Below are positions 18,652 to 28,085 of a stretch of DNA of 64,000 nucleotides, piece by piece. Numbering within the stretch: position 1 is the first letter of the stretch; every line of letters begins with the position of its first letter. The stretch is from positions 186,001 to 250,000 of the forward strand of contig NZ_JACSKY010000002.1 in NCBI RefSeq assembly GCF_018617855.1. Direction: 5' to 3'. The notes beneath the pieces were generated by a model. The model had not been told where the DNA came from. It saw nothing but the letters and a program-made list of their open reading frames with translations, and made no database searches. The stretch is from Exiguobacterium qingdaonense (GTDB taxonomy: Bacteria > Bacillota > Bacilli > Exiguobacteriales > Exiguobacteriaceae). The position numbers and the translations under genes are program-made.

Positions 18652-20037
18652 ATGATTTATACAGCTGAAGAAATCAAACAGATTGATCAAAAAGCTATGC
18701 AACAAGGCATGCCGGGAGCGGTATTGATGGAACGAGCCGCATCGGCAATCGTACCTCATATAAAGATAGCGCCTTCAACGGTCTTAGTTGTTTGTGGTAC
18801 GGGTAACAATGGTGGTGACGGCTGGGTCATCGCAAGAGAGCTTGCTATGCAAGGCCATCAAGTGAGCGTCTGGTCGCCGCTCGGGGAAAGCAAGTCTGAA
18901 TCAGCCGCAACTCACTCGGCCTATGCTTCGTCGTTTGTTCAAAGCGTCGAGCAGCCGATCAAGTCGGACGTCATCATCGATGCGTTGTTTGGAGTCGGAT
19001 TGACAGGACCGGTGACAGGTAAAGCAAGAGATGTGATTGAATGGATGAATCGACAGGTGAGTCCCGTCATCTCGATAGATGTCCCTTCAGGAATGCCGAG
19101 TGATCATGCTCGTGAGTTTGACGGACTCGCTGTCGAGGCCACAACGACCTATTCATTACATGGATATAAACGTACGGCCTTTTTGAATCGTACAGCGCCG
19201 TACTATGGAAAAGTTGAGCGGATAGACATCGGCCTTCCGCATACGTCAGATTGGAACGTCCTGACCGAATCTGACTTTGACCGCTCCCTTTTAGAGCGGG
19301 ACCGATTCAGTCACAAGACAGATTATGGTCATGGCATCCTCATCGGCGGGAGTCGTCATTTACTCGGTGCACCTTTTTTAGCGGCCCGTGCGGCACTGCG
19401 TTCAGGAGTCGGACTGTTGCACGTATCCATCCCTCACGAAGCGAGCCCGCTCATGGCGACATTACCTGAAGCCATGTATTCTCGCCATACCGACGTTTTG
19501 GAGCAATCGTTTGATGCGATTGCCATCGGACCGGGAATGGTGGACGGTGAGGAGATGAAATCGATTTGGCAACAAGTGAGTCGTCAGTCGTGTCCGGTCA
19601 TTGCAGACGCCGGAGCAATTTCGTTGAGACGTCTTGAGACGAGGGGACCGCTCACACTCACGCCGCATCCTGGTGAGTTCTCTAGATTGAGCGGTAAATC
19701 GGTCGAAGAAATCGAAGCAGACCGTTTCACAATTGCTTCCGAGTTCGCGCAACAGCACCGCATCCATTTAGTGCTGAAAGGAACTTATACACTCATCGTC
19801 AAGCCGGATGGAACGGGTGCCGTCAATACGGTTGAAGCCTCTGCTTTGGCGAAAGGTGGGAGTGGCGATGTATTGACCGGGATCATCCTTGCACTTTGGG
19901 CAAGAAGAAAGCGAGTACAATCACCGAATGAACAAGCTGTCTTATGGCATGCGCTCGCTGCCAAATCAATCGGTCACAACATACATCATGCGAGCGTACT
20001 CGCCAGCGATGTAATTGAAGAACTCGGACGTATATGA
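18652..20037 (+). CDS. nnr: Bifunctional NAD(P)H-hydrate epimerase / ADP-dependent dehydratase
   Basis: Repairs hydrated NADH and NADPH. The 461-aa protein joins an N-terminal YjeF_N epimerase domain (residues 1-205, with GTGNNGGDGW near 49-58) to a C-terminal ribokinase-like dehydratase domain (about 215-461, with GHGILIGGS, LTPHPGEFSR and AKGGSGDVLTG). The ATG at 18652 stands behind AAAGGGGAGA; a longer frame reading back into zur is not used. B. subtilis YxkO, as I recall, carries only the dehydratase domain. It lies behind its own terminator-bounded region. Confidence 0.93.
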   Translation: MIYTAEEIKQIDQKAMQQGMPGAVLMERAASAIVPHIKIAPSTVLVVCGTGNNGGDGWVIARELAMQGHQVSVWSPLGESKSESAATHSAYASSFVQSVEQPIKSDVIIDALFGVGLTGPVTGKARDVIEWMNRQVSPVISIDVPSGMPSDHAREFDGLAVEATTTYSLHGYKRTAFLNRTAPYYGKVERIDIGLPHTSDWNVLTESDFDRSLLERDRFSHKTDYGHGILIGGSRHLLGAPFLAARAALRSGVGLLHVSIPHEASPLMATLPEAMYSRHTDVLEQSFDAIAIGPGMVDGEEMKSIWQQVSRQSCPVIADAGAISLRRLETRGPLTLTPHPGEFSRLSGKSVEEIEADRFTIASEFAQQHRIHLVLKGTYTLIVKPDGTGAVNTVEASALAKGGSGDVLTGIILALWARRKRVQSPNEQAVLWHALAAKSIGHNIHHASVLASDVIEELGRI

Positions 20038-20072
20038 AAAGGCAACCCCGATTTGCATCGGGATTGCCTTTT
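20037..20072. terminator. Bidirectional terminator between nnr and the nucleotidase gene
   Basis: Sixteen-base arms (20037-20052 and 20057-20072) form a stem with one mismatch on the plus strand that becomes G-U on the minus strand. Flanked by A and T runs. Confidence 0.88.
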
Positions 20073-20655
20073 AGCGTTGTTGTAGAACGATTTGGTTCTC
20101 CATTTGCGCGACATGATGATGCGCCTCACGCCATGTTGATATACGGGTCACCCCTTCAGGTAGTGTCTTGCGATTATAAGGGGCATCGAACAAAAGGACC
20201 GGGATCGATGTTTCTTCATGAATCGAAATCGCATTCTCATATCGATCTTCCATGAACAGCTCGAGTGCCAAGTCCTTGACGACGCTGATTTTATCGTGGG
20301 AACCGGTCATGACCAATGAATCAAGGGGAAGGCGGTGATGCTTGATCCATTCTTCCGTAACCGGTCGAACCGCTTCGCTTCGGGCGGTCACATAATGAAG
20401 GTGGTGCTGCCGTTTCAACTCCCATAACACATCGAATACATCGGAGTGCGGAAGGGAGCGGCGGTAAATGGCTTCCTCGTGTCCCTTTTCAATCATGAAC
20501 TTCCAAAATTCATGCTGCTCCATCGTCGTGTACGTGTGCAACTCGTACTCGGTCGCACGATGATAGTCAATCGAATAGCCGAGTGATTCATTCATATATA
20601 GAAAACAACTTTTAGGGTCTGTAACCGTTCCGTCCAAATCAATGCCGATTCGCAT
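20071..20655 (-). CDS. HAD-family 5'-nucleotidase-like protein (YqfW type)
   Basis: Putative phosphatase of nucleotides or similar small phosphate esters. The 194-aa protein starts with HAD motif I (MRIGIDLDGTVTD: nucleophile and acid aspartates), has motif II-like HYVTARS near residue 107, and motif III/IV in the SHDKISVVKDLALELFMEDR region. ATG at 20655 follows GAGGAGG by about seven bases; a GTG further upstream overlaps that ribosome site and is rejected. Downstream of ispG in the same orientation. Substrate is not known. Confidence 0.85.
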   Translation of the reverse strand: MRIGIDLDGTVTDPKSCFLYMNESLGYSIDYHRATEYELHTYTTMEQHEFWKFMIEKGHEEAIYRRSLPHSDVFDVLWELKRQHHLHYVTARSEAVRPVTEEWIKHHRLPLDSLVMTGSHDKISVVKDLALELFMEDRYENAISIHEETSIPVLLFDAPYNRKTLPEGVTRISTWREAHHHVAQMENQIVLQQR

Positions 20656-20690
20656 CTCGTCACTCCTCCTCACATGCCCTCTATTCTACC

Positions 20691-20719
20691 AAAAACCCGT
20701 ACGGTTGCAACCGTACGGG
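20691..20719 (-). terminator. ispG: Terminator after ispG (minus strand)
   Basis: A perfect 24-base palindrome (20696-20719, centre TTGCAA) followed on the minus strand by TTTTT. It separates ispG from the nucleotidase gene. Confidence 0.85.
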
Positions 20720-20730
20720 AGTGAGACTCA

Positions 20731-21852
20731 TTAATTTGATTGATTTGCGAGTTCCTGCTCTTCGCGCTCACGTTCAGCCATTTTTTCGGCAGCGATTGCG
20801 TCGATTTCTTTTTTCAGTTCCTCGACCATCGTCGCTTCCGGGACCTTCCGGATAATTTTACCGTGACGGAAGAGAAGACCTTCATTGCGGGCACCGGCGA
20901 TTCCGATGTCGGCTTCACGAGCCTCACCAGGTCCGTTTACCGCACAACCGAGAACAGCGACTTTAATGTTGACGTTAATATTTTGGATATAGTCCTCTAC
21001 TTCTTTTGCAATCGAAATCAAGTCGATTTCGATTCGCCCACATGTCGGGCAAGAAATGAGTGTCGCAGCATTCGCTGCGAGTCCGAACGACTTGAGCACC
21101 TCTTTAGCAACTTTCACTTCTTCGACCGGGTCGTCTGAGAGCGAGACACGAACCGTTGAACCGATCCCAAGCGATAGGATTGCACCGAGTCCGGCCGCGG
21201 ATTTAAGTGAACCGGAGAAGAGTGGACCCGATTCTGTGATTCCGACATGAAGTGGGTAGTCGAACGTTTTCGCAGCGAGCGTGTACGCTTCAAGGGCAAG
21301 GTTCACGTCTGAAGCTTTGAGGGAGATGATCGTGTTATAGAAACCGAGGTCCTCGAGAATCTTCACGTGGTGCATCGCACTCTCGACCATACCTTGTGCG
21401 GTCGGATAGCCATACTTTTCAAGGAATTGTTTTTCGAGTGATCCGGCGTTGACACCGATTCGAATCGGGATTCCTTTTGCTTTCGCCGCGTTGACGACGG
21501 CCTCTACCTTTTCACGACGCCCGATGTTACCCGGATTGATTCGAATCTTATCGACACCACTCTCAATGGCTTTTAAAGCGAGCTTGTAGTCGAAGTGAAT
21601 GTCGACAACGAGCGGGATATTGATGCGGCTCTTGATTTCTGCTAGTGCGTCAGCTGCACGTTCGTCTGGACATGCCACGCGAACGACTTGGCAACCAGCC
21701 TCCTCAAGACGTTTGATTTCGGCGACTGTCGCCTCAACGTCATGAGTTTTAGTTGTTGTCATAGATTGAATAACGACTTCATCTGATCCCCCGATAATCA
21801 AGTTACCGACACGAATCGGACGAGTTAATGAACGATGCAAAATTTCTGACAT
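20731..21852 (-). CDS. ispG: (E)-4-hydroxy-3-methylbut-2-enyl-diphosphate synthase
   Basis: Penultimate MEP-pathway enzyme, producing the substrate of IspH with a 4Fe-4S cluster. The 373-aa protein has a TIM-barrel first domain (TRPIRVG start, [27 protein letters not shown]) and a C-terminal cluster domain with SCPTCGR and [12 protein letters not shown] at 21852 follows AAGAAGGAG; the frame extends 11 codons further without a better ribosome site. The C-terminus carries a charged E/R-rich tail. Confidence 0.96.
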   Translation of the reverse strand: MSEILHRSLTRPIRVGNLIIGGSDEVVIQSMTTTKTHDVEATVAEIKRLEEAGCQVVRVACPDERAADALAEIKSRINIPLVVDIHFDYKLALKAIESGVDKIRINPGNIGRREKVEAVVNAAKAKGIPIRIGVNAGSLEKQFLEKYGYPTAQGMVESAMHHVKILEDLGFYNTIISLKASDVNLALEAYTLAAKTFDYPLHVGITESGPLFSGSLKSAAGLGAILSLGIGSTVRVSLSDDPVEEVKVAKEVLKSFGLAANAATLISCPTCGRIEIDLISIAKEVEDYIQNINVNIKVAVLGCAVNGPGEAREADIGIAGARNEGLLFRHGKIIRKVPEATMVEELKKEIDAIAAEKMAEREREEQELANQSN

Positions 21853-22064
21853 ATACGTAATCTCCTTCTTTTGGAAAGAATCCAATCGATTTAAGATGAT
21901 GCGGTTTCTTCATTATCATAACGAAAAGAATGTGAAAAAGCATCTAGGATGCGTAGGCGATGTGTTCTCTTTACAAACTATAACGTTATCTTAACATCTA
22001 CTTCATAATTTTCCACCGTCTCAAGACCGATATAGAGGCGAGATTAAAAAAGAGGTGATGTATA

Positions 22065-23756
22065 GTGAAGTGGAACTTCAAACGAAATCACGACAAAAAA
22101 GAAAAACAGCAAGGCAAACACTACAAAATGGCGCATCGTCTTCAATGGACACTCATGCCGCTGATCTTGCTCGTCTTTTCACTCACATTCGGTTGGTTCG
22201 CAATCAAGTCTGAACAATTGTTAGTAGCAGAGATTGAAGAACGTCTTAAAAGAGAGGTCACGGTAATGAGGGAATCGATCAAAACCTCTTACAGTGCCTA
22301 TGTTGCAAACGAGAAACAACTCAATCGTTCGTTAAAATCATCATACATGCAACAAGCTTCAATTTTATCGGGGGATGAGATTGAGGCCGCCCAATTCCTT
22401 GTGAATGAACAGTCAGTCGAGCAGTTGACAGGGAAACAAGGTATGAAAGTAGAGCGTTTGATGGAAGACGTGTCTGGCGGCTCAGCGTTACAAATGAAGG
22501 AAACAGAACAGTTATTGATTGCGTCGATACCAATACCTGAACTAAAGGCTGATTACGTTCTCGTCGTCACGAAAGAATCTGTTCTCGGACCGATGAGTGA
22601 GTTGAGGAAGTATACTGTTTATATCTTACTGATTGCCATGATTGGAATGACCTTACTGTTTACACGTTTGATTCACCGTGAAGTCAAACCGCTGAGCATT
22701 TTGGCCGATTCGTTACGTCGCGCCGTCGAATCACGTCGTTTCGACGATGTGGCGCTCAAGGCAAGGTCGAAGGAAATACATATGTTAGAAAAAGAGTTTA
22801 ATTCCTTCATTCTACTATGGAATCAATCCATGGCGATGATGGGAAAAACCGCAACTGCGTTTAATGACAGCTTGCCTGTCTTCAAACAAGAACTGGTAAA
22901 CAGTCATCAGCAAGTAGCACAGTTCCGTGAAGTGGCGGCGACCGTCGAACAGACGAGTCAATCGTATCAATCATTTACGACAGGGTCCGCGTCCAAGATG
23001 AAAGAGGTCACTACGCAAATCCACATGCTCGAGAATCAAATCGTAAGTGTGGAAGAGCGAGGCGACCGTTTGAAATCGATTTTGTATGAAGAGCTACAAT
23101 CTTTCTCATCAGTCAAAGAAGTAAGTGACTATGTCGAGCGTCAAATCGAGTCTATTCAACAGAAGTTGATGGAGAGTGAGAAAAATTCAACGAAAGCAGA
23201 CACGGCACTAAAGCATATTCTATCTGTTTCCGCCTCCACGAAAATGTTGTCGTTAAACGCCTCGATCGAAGCTGCTCGTGCAGGTGAACACGGAAAAGGT
23301 TTTGCAGTCGTGGCCCACGAAGTCGGGAACTTAGCGAAAATGACGAATGAAGCAACCCTTCTTGCTGTCTCAGCGATTGAAGCATTACATTCCGAGCGAA
23401 CGGAGTTATTGTTCGAGGTGAACGATTTCGTAAATGAAATTCATCGTCTGAAAGAGACGGTTCATCGGGTAGAAGACGGGATCGAGACAATCGACCACGA
23501 AATAAAGGTTCAGTTAGACGAGTTTCAGACAATTACAAATCATACATCGGATACAGGTAGACAGCTTGTGGACATGATGGAATCAAATGAACAGTTACGA
23601 GAAATCAGTTCTTTATTAGAGAGAAAATTACTTGAACTGAATGACGGAGTTGATCGCTGGTCAGTCGCTCAACTTTCTCTTCAGTCAGCTGGAACGCACT
23701 TAGGAGACCAAAGCGAGGAATTGAATCGGACGCTACGTGATTTATCACCAAAATAA
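22065..23756 (+). CDS. Methyl-accepting chemotaxis-like protein with divergent signalling tip
   Basis: 563 aa. A basic N-terminus, membrane segment 1 (about 29-47), an extracellular region of about 130 residues, membrane segment 2 (about 183-203), a HAMP-like stretch, then a long coiled-coil. The tip region (387-426) contains [22 protein letters not shown], which is unmistakably MCP-type. However, the usual QTN before LxALN reads STK, and the usual EVRxLA reads EVGNLA. Those positions contact CheA and CheW in known receptors, so conventional chemotaxis signalling may be altered or lost. Start is GTG behind AGAGGTGAT. Monocistronic. Ligand unknown. Confidence 0.88.
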   Translation: MKWNFKRNHDKKEKQQGKHYKMAHRLQWTLMPLILLVFSLTFGWFAIKSEQLLVAEIEERLKREVTVMRESIKTSYSAYVANEKQLNRSLKSSYMQQASILSGDEIEAAQFLVNEQSVEQLTGKQGMKVERLMEDVSGGSALQMKETEQLLIASIPIPELKADYVLVVTKESVLGPMSELRKYTVYILLIAMIGMTLLFTRLIHREVKPLSILADSLRRAVESRRFDDVALKARSKEIHMLEKEFNSFILLWNQSMAMMGKTATAFNDSLPVFKQELVNSHQQVAQFREVAATVEQTSQSYQSFTTGSASKMKEVTTQIHMLENQIVSVEERGDRLKSILYEELQSFSSVKEVSDYVERQIESIQQKLMESEKNSTKADTALKHILSVSASTKMLSLNASIEAARAGEHGKGFAVVAHEVGNLAKMTNEATLLAVSAIEALHSERTELLFEVNDFVNEIHRLKETVHRVEDGIETIDHEIKVQLDEFQTITNHTSDTGRQLVDMMESNEQLREISSLLERKLLELNDGVDRWSVAQLSLQSAGTHLGDQSEELNRTLRDLSPK

Positions 23757-23802
23757 AATCAACGCCGAACGGTCATACCGACGTTCGGCGTTGATTTTTT
23801 TT
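23755..23802. terminator. Bidirectional terminator after the chemoreceptor-like gene
   Basis: A 17-base stem (23755-23771 with 23782-23798) with a long T tract. It overlaps the 3' end of the converging membrane-protein gene. Confidence 0.92.
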
Positions 23803-24234
23803 AGGGATAAGCATAAGAGGATAGGTCACATAAACGAACCCGATCATGAATCCGATTATCCAGAGGGAAGCGTTCACGTGATAGATGGTGATCGATAGGA
23901 GAGTCGGTACAAATGTCATGGACACGGTGTATGGCCATGCTTGACGATAAGCCCACATTTTCATTGTGTAGAGTTTTGTAAAGAGCTGAACATATAACGA
24001 AACAATGGCGACCAATAGTAAATAAAAAAAGAAGATGGCAAACCCGTGTAAAAGCAACCACATCGGAATGAAGAAATCAGGTTGTATTACGAAAAAGTCT
24101 AAAGCAGTGACAAGCAACGTCAATACGATCGTCGCACCCATATATGCATGAAGTGGGGCGAGCCGCAGACGTAAAACACCTTTAGTCGGAAAAAGACTTG
24201 TTCGAAGAAATGTGATAACGCTGGATAACATCAT
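23773..24234 (-). CDS. Unrecognised integral membrane protein, four predicted helices
   Basis: 153 aa from the ATG pair at 24234/24231, which follow a weak GGGG. The frame stays open further upstream to 24384, but that part reads like translated intergenic sequence. Hydrophobic segments lie at roughly 33-50, 58-87, 100-121 and 124-143. The N-terminus has LRTSLFPTKGVLRLR, reminiscent of DUF1189/YIP1-like proteins, but I would not assign it. Its last codons run into the terminator stem. No functional context beyond divergence from the Na/Pi cotransporter gene. Confidence 0.65.
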   Translation of the reverse strand: MMLSSVITFLRTSLFPTKGVLRLRLAPLHAYMGATIVLTLLVTALDFFVIQPDFFIPMWLLLHGFAIFFFYLLLVAIVSLYVQLFTKLYTMKMWAYRQAWPYTVSMTFVPTLLSITIYHVNASLWIIGFMIGFVYVTYPLMLIPKKNQRRTSV

Positions 24235-24319
24235 GAAAACCCCAATCTGTTCTAGTACAAAATTGATAAAAGAATTAAAAATAGTACAGTACTTTAATAA
24301 AACTTTTACATAAAACGTG

Positions 24320-24349
24320 TTTACATGGACATACCGATGAAGGCATAAT
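24320..24349 (+). promoter_or_regulatory. Possible promoter of the Na/Pi cotransporter gene
   Basis: TTTACA (24320-24325), an 18-base spacer, CATAAT (24344-24349). A second TTTACA lies at 24305, 15 bases upstream, which is not the 11-base phase of a PhoP box. Confidence 0.4.
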
Positions 24350-24411
24350 GAGTAAGGCATTAAAAACCAAGCAAATCCAACCAATTCTTAATTAAAAGGA
24401 GTACAAAAATC

Positions 24412-26055
24412 GTGGAATACAATTTGCAAGAAATGTTATTCATGTTTTTTGGAGGTCTAGGGATCTTCCTATTCGGTATCAAATCAATGGGAGACGGGCT
24501 CCAAAAGTCTGCAGGTAATCGTCTGCGAGACATCCTTGATAAGTATACAACGAATCCATTCCTCGGTGTACTCGCCGGGATTATCGTTACAATTTTGATT
24601 CAATCATCTTCAGGTACGACCGTAATCACAGTCGGGCTAGTCAGCGCTGGTTTCATGACACTCCGTCAAGCGATCGGAGTCATCATGGGGGCGAACATCG
24701 GTACAACGGTAACGGCATTCATCATCGGGTTCGATGTCGGTGAGTATTCACTCCCGATGATCGCAGTCGGTGCGGTCTTACTTTTCTTCTTTAAAAAAGA
24801 ACGTTATCAACATCTTGGACAAGTCGTCTTCGGGCTTGGTGCATTGTTCTATGGACTAGAATTGATGGGAGACGGGATGCGCCCGCTTCGTTCAAGTGAG
24901 TATTTCATCGACTTGACACAATCAATGAGTGACAATCCGTTCCTCGGTGTCATTGTAGGTACAGTCTTTACAGTCATCGTCCAATCATCATCCGCAACAA
25001 TCGGAATCCTGCAAGAACTTTATGCAGGAGGTTCAATCGAGTTGGGTGCCGCTTTGCCGGTATTGTTCGGAGACAACATCGGTACGACAATCACGGCCAT
25101 TTTAGCTTCAATCGGTGCATCGGTCGCCGCACGTCGGGCAGCAGCAGCTCACGTCATCTTCAACTTGATCGGGACGACGATTTTCTTACTATTGTTAATT
25201 CCGTTCACGAATTATATTTATTGGGTTACAGAACTGTTGTCAATCGAAGATAAGATGCAAATCGCATTCGCACACGGAACGTTCAACATCGTCAACACAT
25301 TCATTCAGTTTTGGTTCATCGGGACGATTGCTTGGATTGTGACGAAGTTGGTACCGGGTGAAGATTCAATCGTTGACACGAAAGCACAACACTTGGATCC
25401 AATCTTCATTCAACAGTCACCATCGATTGCAGTGGAGCAGGCGAAATATGAAGTCATCCGCATGGGTGATTTTGCAAAACTCGGCCTTGATGAAGCACGT
25501 AACTATTTAACATCAGGTGACAAGAAACACTCAGAGAAATCAGCGCACATTGAAGAGGCGTTGAACTCATTAAACGCAAAAATTACAGATTATCTCGTGA
25601 AATTGGCTGCAGTTGATTTGACAGAGCAAGAGTCTCAAGAGCACAAGACGCTCATGCATGCCATCAACGATATCGAACGAATCGGTGACCACGTTGAAAA
25701 CATCATCGAGTTGATTGATTATAAGACAGCTACGAAAGTGTCTCTTTCACCGGAAGCTCAAAAAGAATTGACTGAAATGTACGACCTTACACGTGAAACG
25801 CTTGAGAAATCACTTCAAACGTTAGCGAGCGGCGATATGGTCGAAGCGCGTAAAGTCATTGAGATGGAAGCGAAGCTTGACATGCTAGAGCGTCAATTCC
25901 GTAAAAACCACGTCGTTCGTCTAAACACTGGTGCATGTGATGGACAAGCAGGCATGTTCTTCGTCGATATGCTCTCGAACCTTGAGCGAATCGGTGATCA
26001 TGCGATGAATATCACAGAAATTACGCTTGAAGATGCAAACGAAATGACAGTATAA
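24412..26055 (+). CDS. Na/Pi cotransporter family protein with PhoU-like C-domain
   Basis: Membrane protein predicted to move phosphate with sodium; direction (import or export) differs between relatives. The 547-aa protein has two inverted PNaS repeats, each with a Q-SSS motif (IQSSSGTTV near 63 and VQSSSATIG near 190), about eight to nine membrane segments to residue 320, and then a PhoU-like helical bundle with two IERIGDH/LERIGDH motifs. GTG start behind AAAGGAG. Stands alone between a promoter and a terminator. The PhoU-type domain suggests regulation by phosphate status. Confidence 0.93.
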   Translation: MEYNLQEMLFMFFGGLGIFLFGIKSMGDGLQKSAGNRLRDILDKYTTNPFLGVLAGIIVTILIQSSSGTTVITVGLVSAGFMTLRQAIGVIMGANIGTTVTAFIIGFDVGEYSLPMIAVGAVLLFFFKKERYQHLGQVVFGLGALFYGLELMGDGMRPLRSSEYFIDLTQSMSDNPFLGVIVGTVFTVIVQSSSATIGILQELYAGGSIELGAALPVLFGDNIGTTITAILASIGASVAARRAAAAHVIFNLIGTTIFLLLLIPFTNYIYWVTELLSIEDKMQIAFAHGTFNIVNTFIQFWFIGTIAWIVTKLVPGEDSIVDTKAQHLDPIFIQQSPSIAVEQAKYEVIRMGDFAKLGLDEARNYLTSGDKKHSEKSAHIEEALNSLNAKITDYLVKLAAVDLTEQESQEHKTLMHAINDIERIGDHVENIIELIDYKTATKVSLSPEAQKELTEMYDLTRETLEKSLQTLASGDMVEARKVIEMEAKLDMLERQFRKNHVVRLNTGACDGQAGMFFVDMLSNLERIGDHAMNITEITLEDANEMTV

Positions 26056-26076
26056 AATTTAGTTCTTTCATTGTTA

Positions 26077-26115
26077 ACGAACCAGGTCGCATCACGGGAC
26101 CTGGTTCGTCTTTTT
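26077..26115 (+). terminator. Terminator after the Na/Pi cotransporter gene
   Basis: ACGAACCAGGTC (26077-26088) pairs with GACCTGGTTCGT (26098-26109), followed by CTTTTT. Confidence 0.92.
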
Positions 26116-26213
26116 ATCCAGTTGATTCTTCACAATTATAATTGAGGGAATACCCTACGCTAACTGACTTGTCGTGACGCATACGTATGGCTCAACGAGT
26201 TCAATGATCATCC

Positions 26214-26242
26214 TTGACACACTTGAGTATATTCAGTATATT
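26214..26242 (+). promoter_or_regulatory. tRNA operon promoter
   Basis: Consensus TTGACA (26214-26219), a 17-base spacer, TATATT (26237-26242), 18 bases before the first tRNA. Confidence 0.85.
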
Positions 26243-26260
26243 ATTACTGTATAACAACGA

Positions 26261-26334
26261 GGCGGTGTAGCTCAGCTGGCTAGAGCGTACGGTTCATACC
26301 CGTGAGGTCGTGGGTTCGACTCCCTCCGCCGCTA
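26261..26334 (+). tRNA. tRNA-Met (CAT), elongator
   Basis: A 74-base cloverleaf: 7-bp acceptor with G1-U72 and U6-G67 pairs, D-arm GCTC/GAGC, anticodon loop TTCATAC, 5-base variable region and T-loop TTCGACT. It nearly matches B. subtilis elongator tRNA-Met as I remember it. The T-stem GTGGG/CCCTC has a T50-T64 mismatch. CCA is not encoded; discriminator is A. Confidence 0.95.
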
Positions 26335-26341
26335 TTTATAA

Positions 26342-26415
26342 GGACCCTTAGCTCAGCTGGTTAGAGCAGACGGCTCATAACCGTCCGGTCGTAGGTTCAA
26401 GTCCTACAGGGTCCA
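26342..26415 (+). tRNA. tRNA-Ile2 (CAT, lysidine-modified)
   Basis: A 74-base cloverleaf with perfect acceptor, anticodon (GACGG/CCGTC) and T (GTAGG/CCTAC) stems and anticodon CAT in loop CTCATAA. The acceptor C4-G69/C5-G68 pairs and overall likeness to known Ile2 species indicate the AUA-decoding tRNA whose C34 is converted to lysidine by TilS, rather than a second tRNA-Met. CCA is not encoded. Confidence 0.88.
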
Positions 26416-26422
26416 TTTCATG

Positions 26423-26452
26423 GCGACTTCACTTTGTGAAAGTCGCTTTTTT
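26423..26452 (+). terminator. Terminator of the tRNA operon
   Basis: GCGACTTCAC pairs with GTGAAAGTCGC (one bulged A), then six Ts. Confidence 0.85.
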
Positions 26453-26478
26453 GTTTTCAATAATTCCATCATGGGTAA
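26453..26478 (+). promoter_or_regulatory. SigB-like promoter candidate for the amylase gene
   Basis: GTTTTC, a 14-base spacer, GGGTAA resembles the general-stress sigma consensus (GTTTAA/GGGTAT), 50 bases before the gene. It overlaps the end of the tRNA terminator T-run, which weakens it. Confidence 0.25.
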
Positions 26479-26528
26479 ATAGTCGTTAGCATTTTATTTT
26501 TTGAAAAATATGAAATGAGGCGAACGAG

Positions 26529-28001
26529 ATGGAACGAAATCACACCATGATGCAGTTTTTTGAATGGCACGTCGAAGCAGATCATAAACATTGGAAGCGT
26601 CTGAAAGAGAGAGCAGATGATTTGAATAAGGCAGGAATCACCGCCCTTTGGCTACCACCGGTGACGAAAGGATTGAGCGGCGATGATACCGGCTATGGGG
26701 TTTATGACCTATATGATTTAGGCGAGTTCGACCAGAAAGGTTCAATCGCTACGAAATATGGGACGAAGGAAGAGCTGCTCGAAGCGACATCCTACTGCCA
26801 ACAAGAACTCGGGATGCAAATTTATATGGATGTGGTTTTGAATCATAAAGCCGGGGCAGATGCGACGGAGACGTTCGACGTTTTGGAGGTGGACCCGAAT
26901 GACCGAACGAACGTACTGTCCGAAGAGCCGTTTGAAATTGAGGGATGGACAAAGTTTGATTTTGACGCACGGAAAGGAAAATACTCTTCATTTAAATGGG
27001 ATTTTACCCACTTCAATGGAACGGATTACGATGCGGCGACTGATCGTTCCGCCATATTCTTTATCCTTGGGGAAGATAAGCGATGGAATGACAATGTGGA
27101 TGATGAGTTCGGTGTATATGATTATTTAATGTTTGCTAACATCGATTACCATCATCCAGATGTGCGTGAGGAAGTATTGAATTGGGGAAAATGGTTCATC
27201 GAGGAGACGAAATGTGACGGCTTTCGATTGGATGCGATTAAACATATCAATTATGACTTTGTAAAAGAGTTCAGCCAATCGATGCAAGAAGAGAAAGGAG
27301 ATCATTTTTATTTTGTCGGTGAATTTTGGAAATCCGACCTTGATGCGTGTCGGGAGTTTCTTGACAACATCGACTATCACGTCGATTTGTTTGATGTGCC
27401 ACTTCATTACAACCTACATCGTGCGTCTCAAGAGGGAGCCTCATTTGATATGCGAACGATCTTTGATGACACCCTTGTCCAGTCCCACCCACTTCATGCA
27501 GTCACATTCGTGGACAATCACGACTCACAGCCAGAGGAAGCACTAGAGTCATGGGTAGACGACTGGTTCAAACAAATTGCATACGGGCTCGTCTTATTAC
27601 GTAAAGATGGATACCCATGTGTCTTTTATGGAGATTATTACGGAATCGATGGACCGCATCCGACAGACGGGATGAAACTTGCGATTGACACACTTCTTTA
27701 TGCCCGTCGAGAGAAAGCGTACGGGGAGCAGGATGACTACTTTGATGATGCAAACATCATTGGGTGGGTACGAAAAGGAGTGGAAGAAGTTGAACGTTCT
27801 GGGTGTGCCGTTTTGATTTCAACTTCTGATGAGGCTGAGAAGAAGATGTTCGTCGGAGAAGACCGTGCCGGAGAAGCGTGGGTAGATTTGACGAATACAC
27901 TAGATGAAAAGATTATGATTGACGAAGAAGGATTTGGGGTATTTAAAGTGGCGGCAGGGTCGATTGCAGTGTGGGCATTGCCAGAAGAGGATGTCGAGTA
28001 A
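26529..28001 (+). CDS. Cytoplasmic alpha-amylase (GH13_5)
   Basis: Hydrolyses alpha-1,4-glucans. The 490-aa protein lacks a signal peptide, so it should act inside the cell on imported maltodextrin or stored glucan. All four GH13 regions are visible: DVVLNHK (101-107), GFRLDAIKH with nucleophile D235, FVGEFW with acid/base E265, and FVDNHDSQP with D332. These positions run four residues ahead of the liquefying B. licheniformis enzyme. ATG behind AATGAGGCGAACG. It lies within 10 kb of a GH57-type glucan enzyme and glucokinase, consistent with intracellular glucan metabolism. Confidence 0.94.
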   Translation: MERNHTMMQFFEWHVEADHKHWKRLKERADDLNKAGITALWLPPVTKGLSGDDTGYGVYDLYDLGEFDQKGSIATKYGTKEELLEATSYCQQELGMQIYMDVVLNHKAGADATETFDVLEVDPNDRTNVLSEEPFEIEGWTKFDFDARKGKYSSFKWDFTHFNGTDYDAATDRSAIFFILGEDKRWNDNVDDEFGVYDYLMFANIDYHHPDVREEVLNWGKWFIEETKCDGFRLDAIKHINYDFVKEFSQSMQEEKGDHFYFVGEFWKSDLDACREFLDNIDYHVDLFDVPLHYNLHRASQEGASFDMRTIFDDTLVQSHPLHAVTFVDNHDSQPEEALESWVDDWFKQIAYGLVLLRKDGYPCVFYGDYYGIDGPHPTDGMKLAIDTLLYARREKAYGEQDDYFDDANIIGWVRKGVEEVERSGCAVLISTSDEAEKKMFVGEDRAGEAWVDLTNTLDEKIMIDEEGFGVFKVAAGSIAVWALPEEDVE

Positions 28002-28011
28002 AGCATTACAA

Positions 28012-28041
28012 TTGAGTCGACCTTCACAAATCTGTTACATT
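28012..28041 (+). promoter_or_regulatory. sodA: Probable sodA promoter
   Basis: TTGAGT (28012-28017), an 18-base spacer, TACATT (28036-28041) with an extended TGn. Confidence 0.5.
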
Positions 28042-28085
28042 TAAGACGAACGTTGTTCAAAACAATCTTAAGGGGGATTTTAGTA

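Noticed and set aside
21969-22007. Pho box upstream of the chemoreceptor-like gene
   Set aside because: TTAACA and TTCATA are 11 bases apart, but the flanking hexamers do not fit the consensus; probably chance in AT-rich sequence.
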